DNA from: Achromobacter insolitus
GTDB taxonomy: Bacteria; Pseudomonadota; Gammaproteobacteria; Burkholderiales; Burkholderiaceae_B
Length of the DNA stretch: 64,000 nt
Direction of reading: 5' to 3'
NCBI RefSeq assembly: GCF_002209555.1
Contig: NZ_NJIF01000014.1
Location: 62,001-126,000 of the forward strand
Positions within the stretch are counted from its first letter, which is position 1. Each line of letters opens with the position of its first letter. The translations under genes were made by a program, and so were the position numbers. Of this stretch, positions 1 to 8,118 are shown one piece after another. The notes beneath the pieces were generated by a model. That model was not told where the DNA came from, ran no database searches, and worked only from the letters and a program-made list of their open reading frames with translations.

Positions 1-673
1 TCTGGCCGCCCGCAGCCTCGCGGGTCACGTAAAGCGTCAGCCGCTGGCCGTCCGCCGCGCCATACATGAACAGCGCCACCGGGCCCGCGCCGCCCGGCAG
101 CAGGCGGCCGCCCACCAGCTCGTAACCCGCCTGCGACAGGGACGGCGGGCGCATGGTCGCGCCCATGCGCTTGGTGAGCCAGGTGACCAGGCCTTTCTCA
201 TTGTCGGCGCCCACTTCCACGGGGCGCCCCATGTCGGGCGCGTAGACCGCGTGGGCAATGGCGGCGCGCTGAGCGTAGCCGCCGGCGACGCGTTCCGGGC
301 TGGCCGTGGCCAGCGCCGCTTGCAGCTGGCGGGCGTCCATGGCGCCTCGGGTGATCCAGGCAGCGCTGGCGCTCACGGCGGCAATTGCCACGCCGGCCGC
401 CAGTGCGCGCCACGGCCACGGGTTCGCGGGCCGCGCCAGGGGCAGGCGCAGCGGCAGCGGCTCGTCCAGCACCGGATCCAGCATGGCGTGCAGCAAGCGC
501 CGCTGTTCCCGCCATTCATCGACGCGGCCCTGGTCCTGCGGATGCGCCGCCAGGAAAGTCTCGACCTCGGCGCGCCGCGCCGGCGGCAATTGGCCGTCCG
601 CATAGGCATGCAGGTCGGCTTCGGTAATCGGGGTGCCCGTGCCGGGCACCGCATGGAGGCGTTTTTCGTTCAT
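1..673 (-). CDS. Anti-sigma factor (partial, C-terminus cut by window edge)
   Basis: An open frame starts at the ATG at 671-673, one base after the stop of the ECF sigma gene, and runs off the left end of the window with 224 codons visible. The first 50 residues contain the 'LHAYADGQLPPARRAEV' type of segment usual at the cytoplasmic end of anti-sigma factors, without a zinc-binding His/Cys set. A single membrane segment lies at about residues 88-106, and the rest should be periplasmic. It should hold the sigma factor encoded just upstream at the membrane. Tight coupling to the sigma gene is the main functional evidence; the signal sensed is unknown. Confidence 0.8.
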   Translation of the reverse strand, partial: MNEKRLHAVPGTGTPITEADLHAYADGQLPPARRAEVETFLAAHPQDQGRVDEWREQRRLLHAMLDPVLDEPLPLRLPLARPANPWPWRALAAGVAIAAVSASAAWITRGAMDARQLQAALATASPERVAGGYAQRAAIAHAVYAPDMGRPVEVGADNEKGLVTWLTKRMGATMRPPSLSQAGYELVGGRLLPGGAGPVALFMYGAADGQRLTLYVTREAAGGQ

Positions 674-674
674 G

Positions 675-1187
675 TCATTTCACGCGATGGAGCTTGCTGA
701 CGGTGTCGCGCGCCTGCATCAGCGCGCCCAGCTTCTCGCGGGCGCGCGACAGGCGCGACATGACGGTGCCCATCGGCACGTCCAGTATCCGGGCGGTTTC
801 CTGATAGGACAGGTCCTCCACGCAGATAAGCAGCAGCACCTCCCGCTGCTCGGCGGGCAGGGCTTGCAGGCAGCGGTCCAGATCGCGCACCTCCAGGTGA
901 TCCGTCTGCGTGGCGCGCACCGGTGCGTCGGGCAGCTCGCCCAAGGCGGTCTGTTCGGCCCGCCGGCTGCTGGCGCGCACGCCGTCGATGAAATGGTTGT
1001 GCATGATGCCGAACATCCAGGCGCGCAGTTCGCCCCGCCGTTGCCATCGCGAATAGCGGCTCCATGCGCGCTCCAGCGTGTCCTGGACCAGGTCGTCGGC
1101 CCGATGGGGGTCGCCCGTCAGCCCGCGGGCATAGCGCCGCAGGCTGGGGATGCAGGCCAGGATCAGGGCTTCGTCTTCGGCGCGCAT
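675..1187 (-). CDS. ECF RNA polymerase sigma factor
   Basis: A 170-residue sigma-70 family protein of the short extracytoplasmic-function type. Region 2 is at about residues 10-75 ('DLVQDTLERAW' at 33-42, then 'RAWMFGIMHNHFID'), and region 4 with its helix-turn-helix at about 105-155 ('LSYQETARILDVPMGTVMSRL'). It is followed at once by a membrane anti-sigma gene and preceded by a secreted COG4315-type protein only 30 bp away. The three genes are probably one autoregulated operon transcribed from upstream of position 1586. The target regulon cannot be read from the sequence. Confidence 0.92.
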   Translation of the reverse strand: MRAEDEALILACIPSLRRYARGLTGDPHRADDLVQDTLERAWSRYSRWQRRGELRAWMFGIMHNHFIDGVRASSRRAEQTALGELPDAPVRATQTDHLEVRDLDRCLQALPAEQREVLLLICVEDLSYQETARILDVPMGTVMSRLSRAREKLGALMQARDTVSKLHRVK

Positions 1188-1217
1188 GGGTTGCTGCGTT
1201 TGATGGGAACCACCGCG

Positions 1218-1586
1218 TCAGGGCTTGGCGATGTGCCAGACTTCCTTGAAGTTGTCGCCGGTCTTGTCGCCGGCCTTGGCGTCCTTGGCGTAGGTGTACA
1301 GCGGCTTGCCCTTGCTGGCCCATTGCTTGCTGCCGTCGTCGCGGGTGATGACGGTCAGGTCGCCCATGGGTTTGGCGTCGGCGCTGGCCATGACCGGCGG
1401 CCAGATCTTGGCGCACTGGTCATTGCAGGCGCTCTTGCCGCCGGCATCCTTGTCGAAGGTGTAAAGCGTCATGCCGGCGCTATTGACCAGCATGCCGTCC
1501 TGGGTCTTGACGGCCTGGGCATGGGCGCCAGCCGAAAACAGGGCGGCGGCGGAAATGGCCAGGGCTGCGGCGATGTGTTTGCGCAT
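1218..1586 (-). CDS. Secreted COG4315-type repeat protein
   Basis: A 122-residue protein with a clear signal peptide (residues 1-23, cleavage after 'SAGAHA') and two related segments. One begins 'GMLVNSAGMTLYTFDKD' and includes two cysteines ('CNDQCAKIWPP'). The other contains 'GKPLYTYAKD' and ends 'FKEVWHI'. This fits the 'secreted repeat of unknown function' family (COG4315), small periplasmic proteins often encoded beside ECF sigma/anti-sigma pairs. Function is not known. Being first in the operon, it may be the main product controlled by the sigma factor. Confidence 0.8.
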   Translation of the reverse strand: MRKHIAAALAISAAALFSAGAHAQAVKTQDGMLVNSAGMTLYTFDKDAGGKSACNDQCAKIWPPVMASADAKPMGDLTVITRDDGSKQWASKGKPLYTYAKDAKAGDKTGDNFKEVWHIAKP

Positions 1587-1630
1587 GGTTTGCCTCGTAC
1601 GTAGATAGGGAAAGTGGGAGACTGCCCTCT

Positions 1631-1659
1631 ACAGACGCTGCCGGTCCCGGCTTTATTCC
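1631..1659 (-). promoter_or_regulatory. Candidate ECF-type promoter
   Basis: On the minus strand, GGAATAAA (1652-1659) is followed 14 bases later by CGTCTGT (1631-1637), about 45 bases before the start of the secreted protein. GGAA-type -35 and CGTC-type -10 elements are typical of ECF sigma factors. The -35 element lies in the loop of a 7-bp hairpin (CCCGGCT/AGCCGGG, 1646-1666), which may also end the upstream acetyltransferase transcript. Inferred by eye. Confidence 0.45.
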
Positions 1660-1686
1660 AGCCGGGCTGAAAGAAGTTGCAAAGGG

Positions 1687-2151
1687 TCAGCCGGCCGGCC
1701 GGACAGCGCCGGGTTCGCGACGCATTTCGAATTCCAGTTCGGTTTCCTCCATGGGGATGAAGCCCAGCGCTTCGTACAGGCGCCGGGCGGGGTTGCCCTT
1801 CAGCACGCTCAGGGTAACGGGGACGCCTTCGGCGTCGGCCTCGTCCAGCACGCGTTGCAGCAAGCGGCGGCCCAGCCCGCGGCCTTGGAACGCCGGGTCG
1901 ATCTGGATCTGGATGATGCGCCAGGCGGCCGCGTCACGGCCATGCTTGAACAGGCCGGCGGGGCGGCCGTCCAGCCAGACGATCCTGGCGTCATCGAAAC
2001 GGTAGCGGATGCGGGCCAGGTGGTGGTCGTCATCCAGCGGCGCGCCGGCGCGCCGCAGGTGTTCCTGCATGGTGGATTTGCGCAGGGTGAGCAGGAAGGG
2101 CAGGTCGTCTTCGGTGGCGGGCTGCAGCGCCAGGGAGCAGGACAAGGTCAT
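1687..2151 (-). CDS. GNAT family N-acetyltransferase
   Basis: A 154-residue single-domain acetyltransferase. The acetyl-CoA-binding motif A is plain ('IQIDPAFQGRGLGRRLLQRV' with the Q-x-x-G-x-G signature), followed by the usual 'NPARRLYEALGF' motif B helix near the C-terminus. The substrate cannot be told: GNAT proteins of this size modify amino groups of proteins, amino acids or small molecules. It is a single gene with no obvious operon partner. Confidence 0.85.
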   Translation of the reverse strand: MTLSCSLALQPATEDDLPFLLTLRKSTMQEHLRRAGAPLDDDHHLARIRYRFDDARIVWLDGRPAGLFKHGRDAAAWRIIQIQIDPAFQGRGLGRRLLQRVLDEADAEGVPVTLSVLKGNPARRLYEALGFIPMEETELEFEMRREPGAVRPAG

Positions 2152-2262
2152 GGACGGGGAAGGAGGCGAGGGCGTCCGGCGGGCATGCCGGCCTGATTCT
2201 CAGGTTATAGAGCGGTTGGGCTCCGGGCGCCAGCCCGCCGTCGGCGCCCGGCCGGTCAGGAA

Positions 2263-3300
2263 TCAAGGCGCGTCGTTGCGCGCGCATTCCCAACCCAGCT
2301 CGGCCAGCGGCTCCACCTTGGCGCCCATGGCCTGGGCGTCGTCGGCAGCGGCGTTGCCGCCCGAGGCGCGAGCGGCAACGCCTTGCAGGATGGCCGCCAT
2401 GCGAAAGAAGCTGTAGGCCAGGTAGAAGCCCCAGTCGGACACGCCGGAAAGCCCGCGCGCGCGGCAATACGCCGCCACGGCTTCGTCCTCCGTGGGGATG
2501 CCCAGGGTGGCAAGATCGCATCCGGCCACGCCGCGCCACAGCTGTGGCGATACCCGCCAGCACATGCAGTAGTAGGCCAGGTCCGCCAGCGGGTGCCCCA
2601 GGGTGGAAAGCTCCCAGTCCAGCAGGGCCAGGGCCCGGGGTTCGACGGGGTGGAAGATCAGGTTGTCCAGGCGGAAGTCTCCGTGCACCAGCCGGGTTTC
2701 GTCGCTGGCGGGGATATTGCGCGGCAGCCAGTCGATCAGCGACTCCATGGCGGGCAGGTCTGCCGCCGGCCGGCTTTCCCGGTACTGGCGCGTCCAGCGC
2801 GAGATCTGTCGGGCGTAATAATTGCCGGGGCGGCCATAGCTTTCCAGGCCCAGGGCGGTGTAGTCCAGTTCATGCAGGGCCGCGAGCACGCGGCTGGTCT
2901 CCGCGTAGATCGCGCCGCGTTCGGCCCGATCCAGGCCCGGCAGGGCAGGGTCGACGAAGGTGCGCCCCTGCACATAGTCCATCAGGTAGAAAGGCGTTCC
3001 GAGCAGGCTGTCGTCCGCGCAGTAGTCCAGCATGCGCGGCACGGGCACCTCGCTGCGCTCCAGTGCCCGCATGACCTGGAACTCCCGGTCGATGGCGTGG
3101 GCCGAGGGCAGCAGCTTGCCTGCGGGTTGCTTGCGCAGCACATACTGGCCGCGGCTCGTGGTTACCACGTAGGTCGGATTCGACTGGCCGCCCGCCAGGC
3201 GCCGCACTGCCACCTCGTCAGCCTGCCCCGCGTATCCCGCGCGCACCAGATAGGCGGCCAGCGCGTCCTGGCCGGCAAGGCCTTGCGCCGCGCCCGTCAC
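2263..3300 (-). CDS. APH-type phosphotransferase, ACAD10/11 or LvaA-like kinase
   Basis: Aminoglycoside-phosphotransferase fold, about 345 residues from a GTG start at 3298-3300. The frame is open further upstream, but this start overlaps the stop of the acyl-CoA dehydrogenase by 4 bp and is preferred. The nucleotide pocket has 'YVLRKQPAG', the catalytic loop is 'HGDFRLDNLIF' and the metal-binding motif is 'LLDWELSTLGHPLADLAYY'. Proteins of this subgroup beside acyl-CoA dehydrogenases are known in two settings. One is mammalian ACAD10/ACAD11. The other is LvaA of the Pseudomonas levulinate pathway, where a 4-hydroxyacyl-CoA is phosphorylated on its hydroxyl. A similar role is inferred here; antibiotic resistance is unlikely. 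Confidence 0.85.
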   Translation of the reverse strand: MTGAAQGLAGQDALAAYLVRAGYAGQADEVAVRRLAGGQSNPTYVVTTSRGQYVLRKQPAGKLLPSAHAIDREFQVMRALERSEVPVPRMLDYCADDSLLGTPFYLMDYVQGRTFVDPALPGLDRAERGAIYAETSRVLAALHELDYTALGLESYGRPGNYYARQISRWTRQYRESRPAADLPAMESLIDWLPRNIPASDETRLVHGDFRLDNLIFHPVEPRALALLDWELSTLGHPLADLAYYCMCWRVSPQLWRGVAGCDLATLGIPTEDEAVAAYCRARGLSGVSDWGFYLAYSFFRMAAILQGVAARASGGNAAADDAQAMGAKVEPLAELGWECARNDAP

Positions 3301-4520
3301 GATTGCGCCCCGGCTTGCTTCTGCGCTTGCCAACGCCAGAAGTCATCGCCTTCGTCCATCAGGAATCGCGCCAGCACCATCTTGTGGACTTCGGACGCGC
3401 CATCGACCAGCCGGGCCTGGCGCGCGTAACGGTAGATCCATGCCAGGGCCGTATCGCGGGAGTAGCCGCGCGCGCCGGTCAACTGGATGGCGGTGTCGAC
3501 CGCCTTGTGCAGCGTCTCCGAGACGACGATCTTCGCCATGGACACCTCCTTGCGCGCGAAGCTGCCCTGGTCCAGGCTGACGGCGGCGCGCATAGTCAGC
3601 AGGCGGCCGATCTCGATCGCCATGGCGCATTCGCCCAGCATCCATTGCACGCCTTCGCGCTCGGCCAGGGCGGTGCCGAAGCTCTGCCGGGTTGCCACGT
3701 AGTCGCGCGCGATCGCCAGGGAGCGCCGGGCCAGCCCCAGCCAGCGCATGCAGTGGGTCAGCCGCGCGGGTCCCAGCCGGATCTGGGTCACCTTCAGGCC
3801 ATCGCCCACCCCGAGCAGGCGGTTCTCGTCGGGGATCTCCAGTCCGTCGAACACCAGTTCGCAGTGGCCGCCATGTTCTTCCGGACCCATGATGGGGATG
3901 CGGCGCTCAATGCGCCAGCCGGGCTGGTCCGCGTCGAACAGGAAGGCGGTAAGGCCCTTGCGCGGATCGTCCGACGTCTTGGCCATCAGGATGAAATGCT
4001 GTGCCACGCCCGCGCCGGTAATGAACCACTTCTTGCCGTGCACGCGCCACGTGCCGTCTTTCAGGGTGGCGGTGGTGCGCATCATGGAGGGGTCCGAACC
4101 GCTGCCCGGATGCGGCTCGGTCATGGCGAAGGATGAGCGCACCTTGCCGTCCACGATGGGTTGCAGCCAGCGCGCTTTCTGCGCCTCGGTGGCGACCTTC
4201 TCCAGCACCATCATGTTGCCGTCGTCGGGGGCCGCGCTGTTGAACACCACGGGTCCGAAGATGGACACGTTCATTTCCTCGTAGCAGGCCGCCATGCCGA
4301 CGCGCGACAGGCCCTGGCCGCCGCGTTCGCGCGGCATCTGCAGGGCCCACAGCCCGGCTTCGCGGGCGCGGCGGCGCAAGGGCTGCAGGACTTCCTCGCG
4401 GATGTTCTCGTGTTCGTCGTAGGAGGACGGGTCCGCCTCCACGGGCAGGATATGCGTCTCGACAAATGCCTTGATGCGTAGTCGGTAGCTTTCGATTTCT
4501 GGCGTGAGGCTGAAGTCCAT
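3297..4520 (-). CDS. Acyl-CoA dehydrogenase (ACAD10/11-like)
   Basis: 407 residues from the ATG at 4518-4520 ('MDFSLTPE'), which has a GGGAT ribosome site. The frame extends 14 codons further but that part overlaps the SDR stop. Family features are the N-terminal helical domain, the FAD/substrate segment 'SFAMTEPHPGSGSDPSMM', 'GKKWFITGAG' in the middle sheet domain, and the C-terminal 'YARQARLVDGASEVHKMVLA'. The last matches the long-chain/ACAD11 subgroup. Next to an APH kinase it is a candidate to act on a phosphorylated 4-hydroxyacyl-CoA by elimination, though simple acyl-CoA oxidation is equally possible. Electrons would go to electron-transfer flavoprotein. Confidence 0.92.
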   Translation of the reverse strand: MDFSLTPEIESYRLRIKAFVETHILPVEADPSSYDEHENIREEVLQPLRRRAREAGLWALQMPRERGGQGLSRVGMAACYEEMNVSIFGPVVFNSAAPDDGNMMVLEKVATEAQKARWLQPIVDGKVRSSFAMTEPHPGSGSDPSMMRTTATLKDGTWRVHGKKWFITGAGVAQHFILMAKTSDDPRKGLTAFLFDADQPGWRIERRIPIMGPEEHGGHCELVFDGLEIPDENRLLGVGDGLKVTQIRLGPARLTHCMRWLGLARRSLAIARDYVATRQSFGTALAEREGVQWMLGECAMAIEIGRLLTMRAAVSLDQGSFARKEVSMAKIVVSETLHKAVDTAIQLTGARGYSRDTALAWIYRYARQARLVDGASEVHKMVLARFLMDEGDDFWRWQAQKQAGAQS

Positions 4521-4533
4521 AATGATCCCGGAG

Positions 4534-5301
4534 TCAGAGCGTGGAAATGAGGTGTCCGCCATCCACGACCAGGACCGACCCGGTCATGAAGGAAGAGGCG
4601 TCGGAAGCCAGCAGCAGCAAGGGGGCGGAGAGTTCGCGTGCCTGCCCCAGCCGGCGCTGCGGCACGCGCCGGATCAGCGCCTGTCCCGCGTCGCTGGCGA
4701 AGAATTCGCGGTTGAGATCCGTTTCGATGTAGCCGGGAGCCAGGGCATTGACGCGGATGCCGTGGCGCGCCCATTCCAGGGCCAGCGCCTGTGTCAGCTG
4801 GATCAGCGCGGCCTTGGAAGCCGCGTACGCGGGCACTTGTTGCGCTACGCGCAAGCCCAGTATGGAGGCGATGTTGATGATGCTGCCGCCGCCCTGCGCC
4901 TGCATGTGGCGGCCCGCGGCCTGCGCTACGCGCCAGGTCCCGTTCAGATTGACGTCGATCACGTCCATCCAGTCGGATTCGGTATGTTCCAGCGCAGGTC
5001 GGGCGGTCGTGATGCCGGCGTTGTTGACCAGGATGTCGATGGCGCCACCCAGGCGTTCGGACGCCGCGTCGAACAGGCCGGCCACGCTGTCGGGCTGGGT
5101 CACGTCCAGCGCGATGGCGCATGCCCGCCGGTCCGGCGCGGCCAGCTGCGCGGCCAGTTGTTCGCCCGCCTGCAGCCTGCGTCCGGCCAGGGCGACGTGC
5201 GCGCCCGCATTGGCCAGGGTGCGAGCGAACTCCGCGCCCAGGCCGCCGAAGGCGCCGGTCACCAGGGCCCGCTTGTTGCGTAGGTCCTCGAACATGCTCA
5301 C
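4534..5301 (-). CDS. SDR family oxidoreductase
   Basis: A 255-residue classical short-chain dehydrogenase. The nucleotide-binding motif 'TGAFGGLG' is at residues 16-23, followed by 'NNAG', the catalytic Ser in 'NIASILG', 'YAASK' with the active Tyr and Lys, and a C-terminal 'SSFMTGSVLVVDGGH'. A second ATG two codons in (MFEDL) is also possible. In the operon with acyl-CoA dehydrogenase and kinase genes it probably handles a hydroxy- or keto-acyl-CoA, by analogy with the SDR of levulinate catabolism. The substrate itself is not deducible. Confidence 0.9.
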   Translation of the reverse strand: MSMFEDLRNKRALVTGAFGGLGAEFARTLANAGAHVALAGRRLQAGEQLAAQLAAPDRRACAIALDVTQPDSVAGLFDAASERLGGAIDILVNNAGITTARPALEHTESDWMDVIDVNLNGTWRVAQAAGRHMQAQGGGSIINIASILGLRVAQQVPAYAASKAALIQLTQALALEWARHGIRVNALAPGYIETDLNREFFASDAGQALIRRVPQRRLGQARELSAPLLLLASDASSFMTGSVLVVDGGHLISTL

Positions 5302-5329
5302 TCTCCTTCGGGCGATGCCGCCCCGGGGG

Positions 5330-5722
5330 TCATGCGGGCTTGTACGCCGACGCTTCCACTTCGATCAGCCACTGCGGCCGCGCCAGGGCGCGGACCACGA
5401 CCAACGTCGCGGCGGGGCGCGCCTCGCCCAGATAGGCCATCCTGACGGGGCCGAGCAATGGCAACTGGCTTTCGTCCGTGACATACGTCACCACCTTGAC
5501 CAGGTCGCCCGCGTTCATGCCCGCGGCCTCCAGCATGGCCTGGATGTTGCGCCAGGCGGCGTGGGCCTGGGCCTCGAAGCCTTGCGCGAGCTCACCCTCG
5601 GACGATACTCCGACCTGGCCGGCGATGTGCAGCCAGCGCCCGGCGCCTTCTGTCAGCACGCCCTGGCTGTAGGGGCCCAAGGGGGCGCAGACGCTGGCGG
5701 GATTGAGTGGATGGCCTGCCAT
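5330..5722 (-). CDS. RidA/YjgF-family protein lacking the catalytic arginine
   Basis: A 130-residue single-domain RidA fold ('LGPYSQG' at 15-21, 'IAGQVG', 'VTYVTD', C-terminal 'IEVEASAYK'). In E. coli RidA, Arg105 in the PARS segment is needed for 2-aminoacrylate deamination. Here the aligned residue in 'RPAATLVVV' is Ala105. The protein therefore should not be a standard imine deaminase and belongs with the Rid subgroups of unknown or divergent activity. Its place between an SDR and a hydrolase suggests a job in the same catabolic route. Confidence 0.85.
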   Translation of the reverse strand: MAGHPLNPASVCAPLGPYSQGVLTEGAGRWLHIAGQVGVSSEGELAQGFEAQAHAAWRNIQAMLEAAGMNAGDLVKVVTYVTDESQLPLLGPVRMAYLGEARPAATLVVVRALARPQWLIEVEASAYKPA

Positions 5723-5741
5723 GGGGACTCCTCGTGGAAGA

Positions 5742-6614
5742 TCACGCCCGGCCCGCGCCTGGCAGCAGCAGATCGAGCGTCTTGTTGAACAGCGGATAGC
5801 CGCTGCTGGCGAAATCGGTCAGCAGATCGAAATGGTTGCGTTGCGGCACCACGAGGTTTTCGACCTCATAGCCATGGCTGGCGCAATGCTGCGAGAAGTC
5901 CCGGCTCTGTCCGCGAAAACCCTCGGTTTCCAGGGCTCCCGCCGCGAACACCAGGGGGACCTCATAGAGCGCGGCGCGCTCATACAGTCCCAGGCTGCGC
6001 GCTTCGGCCGCGCTCATGTTGAGATCGCGGTTGATGGACGTGCGCAGCAAGGGTTCGAGATCGAACAGGCCGCTCAGGCCGACATAGCCCCGTATCCTGC
6101 CGGCCAGGGCGGGCACCAGATCGCGACACAACGCCCGGGCGGCCATATGTCCGCCCGCCGAGTGGCCGGACAGCACGATGCGGCCGGCATCGTAGCCATG
6201 GCGTTCGCCCTGGGTGGTCAGCCAGGACACGGCCGTACAGGCTTCATCGACGATCTCGGACACGCGCGCATGAGGCGCCAGCGTGTAGTTGGGCAGCGCC
6301 ACGGCGACGCCCCGCGCCAGGTACTCGTCGGCGATGAACGAGAAGCCGTGTTTGTCCAGGGCCCGCCAGTAGCCGCCGTGGATGAAGACCAGCAGCGGCG
6401 GCGCCGGGACCTGGTCGGGAACGAACAGGTCCAGCACGCTCGAGGGCCGGTCGCCGAAGCGCAGGTCCAGGCGCGCTTCGTGGCGGCCACGGGTGCGCGC
6501 GCTGCGGCGCGCATAGGTAAAGTAGATCTCCTCGCGTTCGGGATGCCTGGCGCGCAGGTTGTACTGCGCTTCCTGCTCCGGATCGATCGCCTGCTCCTGG
6601 GAAGAAAACGTCAT
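5742..6614 (-). CDS. Alpha/beta hydrolase, arylformamidase-like
   Basis: 290 residues with the oxyanion-hole motif 'FIHGGYWRA' (about 93-101), the nucleophile elbow 'LSGHSAGGHMAA' with the catalytic serine, and a C-terminal His in 'PQRNHFDLL'. HGGYW plus HSAGGH is the signature of the esterase/kynurenine formamidase (KynB-like) subfamily, which cuts small amides or esters. No signal peptide is seen, so it should be cytoplasmic. It probably opens the imported substrate or an intermediate; kynurenine itself is unlikely because no other kyn genes are present. Confidence 0.85.
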   Translation of the reverse strand: MTFSSQEQAIDPEQEAQYNLRARHPEREEIYFTYARRSARTRGRHEARLDLRFGDRPSSVLDLFVPDQVPAPPLLVFIHGGYWRALDKHGFSFIADEYLARGVAVALPNYTLAPHARVSEIVDEACTAVSWLTTQGERHGYDAGRIVLSGHSAGGHMAARALCRDLVPALAGRIRGYVGLSGLFDLEPLLRTSINRDLNMSAAEARSLGLYERAALYEVPLVFAAGALETEGFRGQSRDFSQHCASHGYEVENLVVPQRNHFDLLTDFASSGYPLFNKTLDLLLPGAGRA

Positions 6615-6632
6615 CGCTTCACCTGTCTCCTG

Positions 6633-7346
6633 TCAGGCGCCCAGATAGGCCGCCTGTACCCGTGTATCGTCGCGCAGCGCCTGGGCGCTGCCCGAATACG
6701 CCACCCGGCCTTCCTGCAGCACGTAGCCGTAGTCCGCGGCGCTCAAGGTGAGCCTGGCGTTCTGTTCGGCGATGAACAGCGTCAGTCCTTCCTGCTTGAG
6801 CCGCCGCAGCGACAGGAAGATGTCCTTCACGACCAGGGGCGCGAGGCCCATGGAGGGCTCATCCAGCATCAGCAGGCGCGGGCTGCTCATCAGCGCGCGG
6901 CCTATCGCGACCATCTGCTGTTCGCCGCCAGACAGCGTTCCCGCAGCTTGGCGCGCGCGCTCGGACAGCCGCGGGAACAGGTCCAGCACGAAGTCGAGGT
7001 TGCGGCGGAACTCCGTCTGGCGACGCTGCTTGAGCAGCTTGTAGCCGCCCATCTCCAGGTTTTCGCTGACCGACAGCGGGGCGAAGACGCGCCTGCCTTC
7101 GGGCACCAGGACGATGCCGCGATCGACGATGCGATCCGCGGACAGCGCTTCTATCGCTTCCCCTTCGAAGCGGACGCTTCCGCGCAGCGGCCGCAAAAGG
7201 CCGCTCAGGCTGCGCATGACCGTGGTCTTGCCGGCGCCGTTCGCGCCGAGCAGGCAGCCTATCTGCCCGGCCGGAATCTCCAGGCTGGTGTCGCGCAGCA
7301 CATCGCCGGCGCCGTAAGAGGCGCACAGGTTGGTGATCTCAAGCAT
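6633..7346 (-). CDS. livF: Branched-chain amino-acid-type ABC transporter ATPase LivF
   Basis: A 237-residue ABC ATPase with Walker A 'GANGAGKTTVMR', signature 'LSGGEQQMVAIGRAL' and Walker B 'LLMLDEPSMGLAP'. The short length and the downstream 'SLRRLKQEGLTLFIAEQN' match LivF. Its start overlaps the stop of livG by 8 bp. It is the last of the five transport genes. Members of this HAAT family carry amino acids but also aromatic acids, amides and other organic acids, so the operon's enzymes rather than this gene point to the substrate. Confidence 0.93.
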   Translation of the reverse strand: MLEITNLCASYGAGDVLRDTSLEIPAGQIGCLLGANGAGKTTVMRSLSGLLRPLRGSVRFEGEAIEALSADRIVDRGIVLVPEGRRVFAPLSVSENLEMGGYKLLKQRRQTEFRRNLDFVLDLFPRLSERARQAAGTLSGGEQQMVAIGRALMSSPRLLMLDEPSMGLAPLVVKDIFLSLRRLKQEGLTLFIAEQNARLTLSAADYGYVLQEGRVAYSGSAQALRDDTRVQAAYLGA

Positions 7347-8118
7347 CGGGCATGTCCTCCCCGAGATAGGCTTTCAGGACCAGGGGATCGACGCGCACCG
7401 CATCGGCCTGGCCTTCGGCGATCTTGCGGCCGTAATTCAGCACCAGGATGTCATCGCACAATTGCATGACGAAGCTCATGTTGTGCTCGACCAGCAGCAC
7501 GCTGACTCCGCTGGCATTGACCTCGCGTATGACTTGCGCGACTTGCGCCACCTCGGCGTGCGGCACGCCTGCGACGGGCTCATCCAGCAGCAACAGGCTG
7601 GGGTCGGCCGCCAGGGCGCGCGCTATTTCCAGGATCTTGGCCTGGCCGAAGCTCAGGTCGGCAGCCAGCACATCGGCGTGGCGGGCCAGATGCAGCTGCT
7701 CCAGCCGCTGCATCGCGATATCACGCATCTGGCGTTCGTCGCGGCGTTGCCTGGGCGTGCGCAGCATGCAGGCCCACATGCCGGAGCCAAAGCGCGCATG
7801 GCAGCCCACCATGACGTTCTCCAGTACCGTCAGATCCTTGAAGATCTGCAGGTTCTGGAACGTGCGGGCGATGCCCAGCCTGACGCGCTGGTGGGGCGGC
7901 AGGCCCTGTACCGAGCGGCCGCGGAAGCTCACGTCGCCGCGCCCCGGCTGCAGCAAGCCCGCGACGATGTTGAACAAGGTGCTCTTGCCCGCGCCGTTGG
8001 GCCCGATCAAACCCTTGATCTGGCCTTGCCTCAGGTCGAACGACAGGTCGGCAAGCGCGGCCAGCCCGCCGAAGTTGATGCCCAGGTCCCGTACCGAGAG
8101 GAAATCGCGATCATCCAT
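7339..8118 (-). CDS. livG: Branched-chain amino-acid-type ABC transporter ATPase LivG
   Basis: A 259-residue ABC ATPase: Walker A 'GPNGAGKSTLFN', signature 'LSFGQAKILEIARAL', Walker B 'LLLLDEPVAGV', then the LivG-type 'VLLVEHNMSFVMQLCDDILVL'. The C-terminus has the usual LivG extension ending 'LKAYLGE'. It overlaps livM (8 bp) and livF (8 bp), so the three are translationally coupled. It pairs with LivF to energise the LivHM channel. Confidence 0.93.
   Translation of the reverse strand: MDDRDFLSVRDLGINFGGLAALADLSFDLRQGQIKGLIGPNGAGKSTLFNIVAGLLQPGRGDVSFRGRSVQGLPPHQRVRLGIARTFQNLQIFKDLTVLENVMVGCHARFGSGMWACMLRTPRQRRDERQMRDIAMQRLEQLHLARHADVLAADLSFGQAKILEIARALAADPSLLLLDEPVAGVPHAEVAQVAQVIREVNASGVSVLLVEHNMSFVMQLCDDILVLNYGRKIAEGQADAVRVDPLVLKAYLGEDMPDA

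Noticed and set aside
2263..3300. Aminoglycoside resistance gene
   Set aside because: The fold is APH, but operon context and subgroup point to an acyl-CoA-linked kinase.
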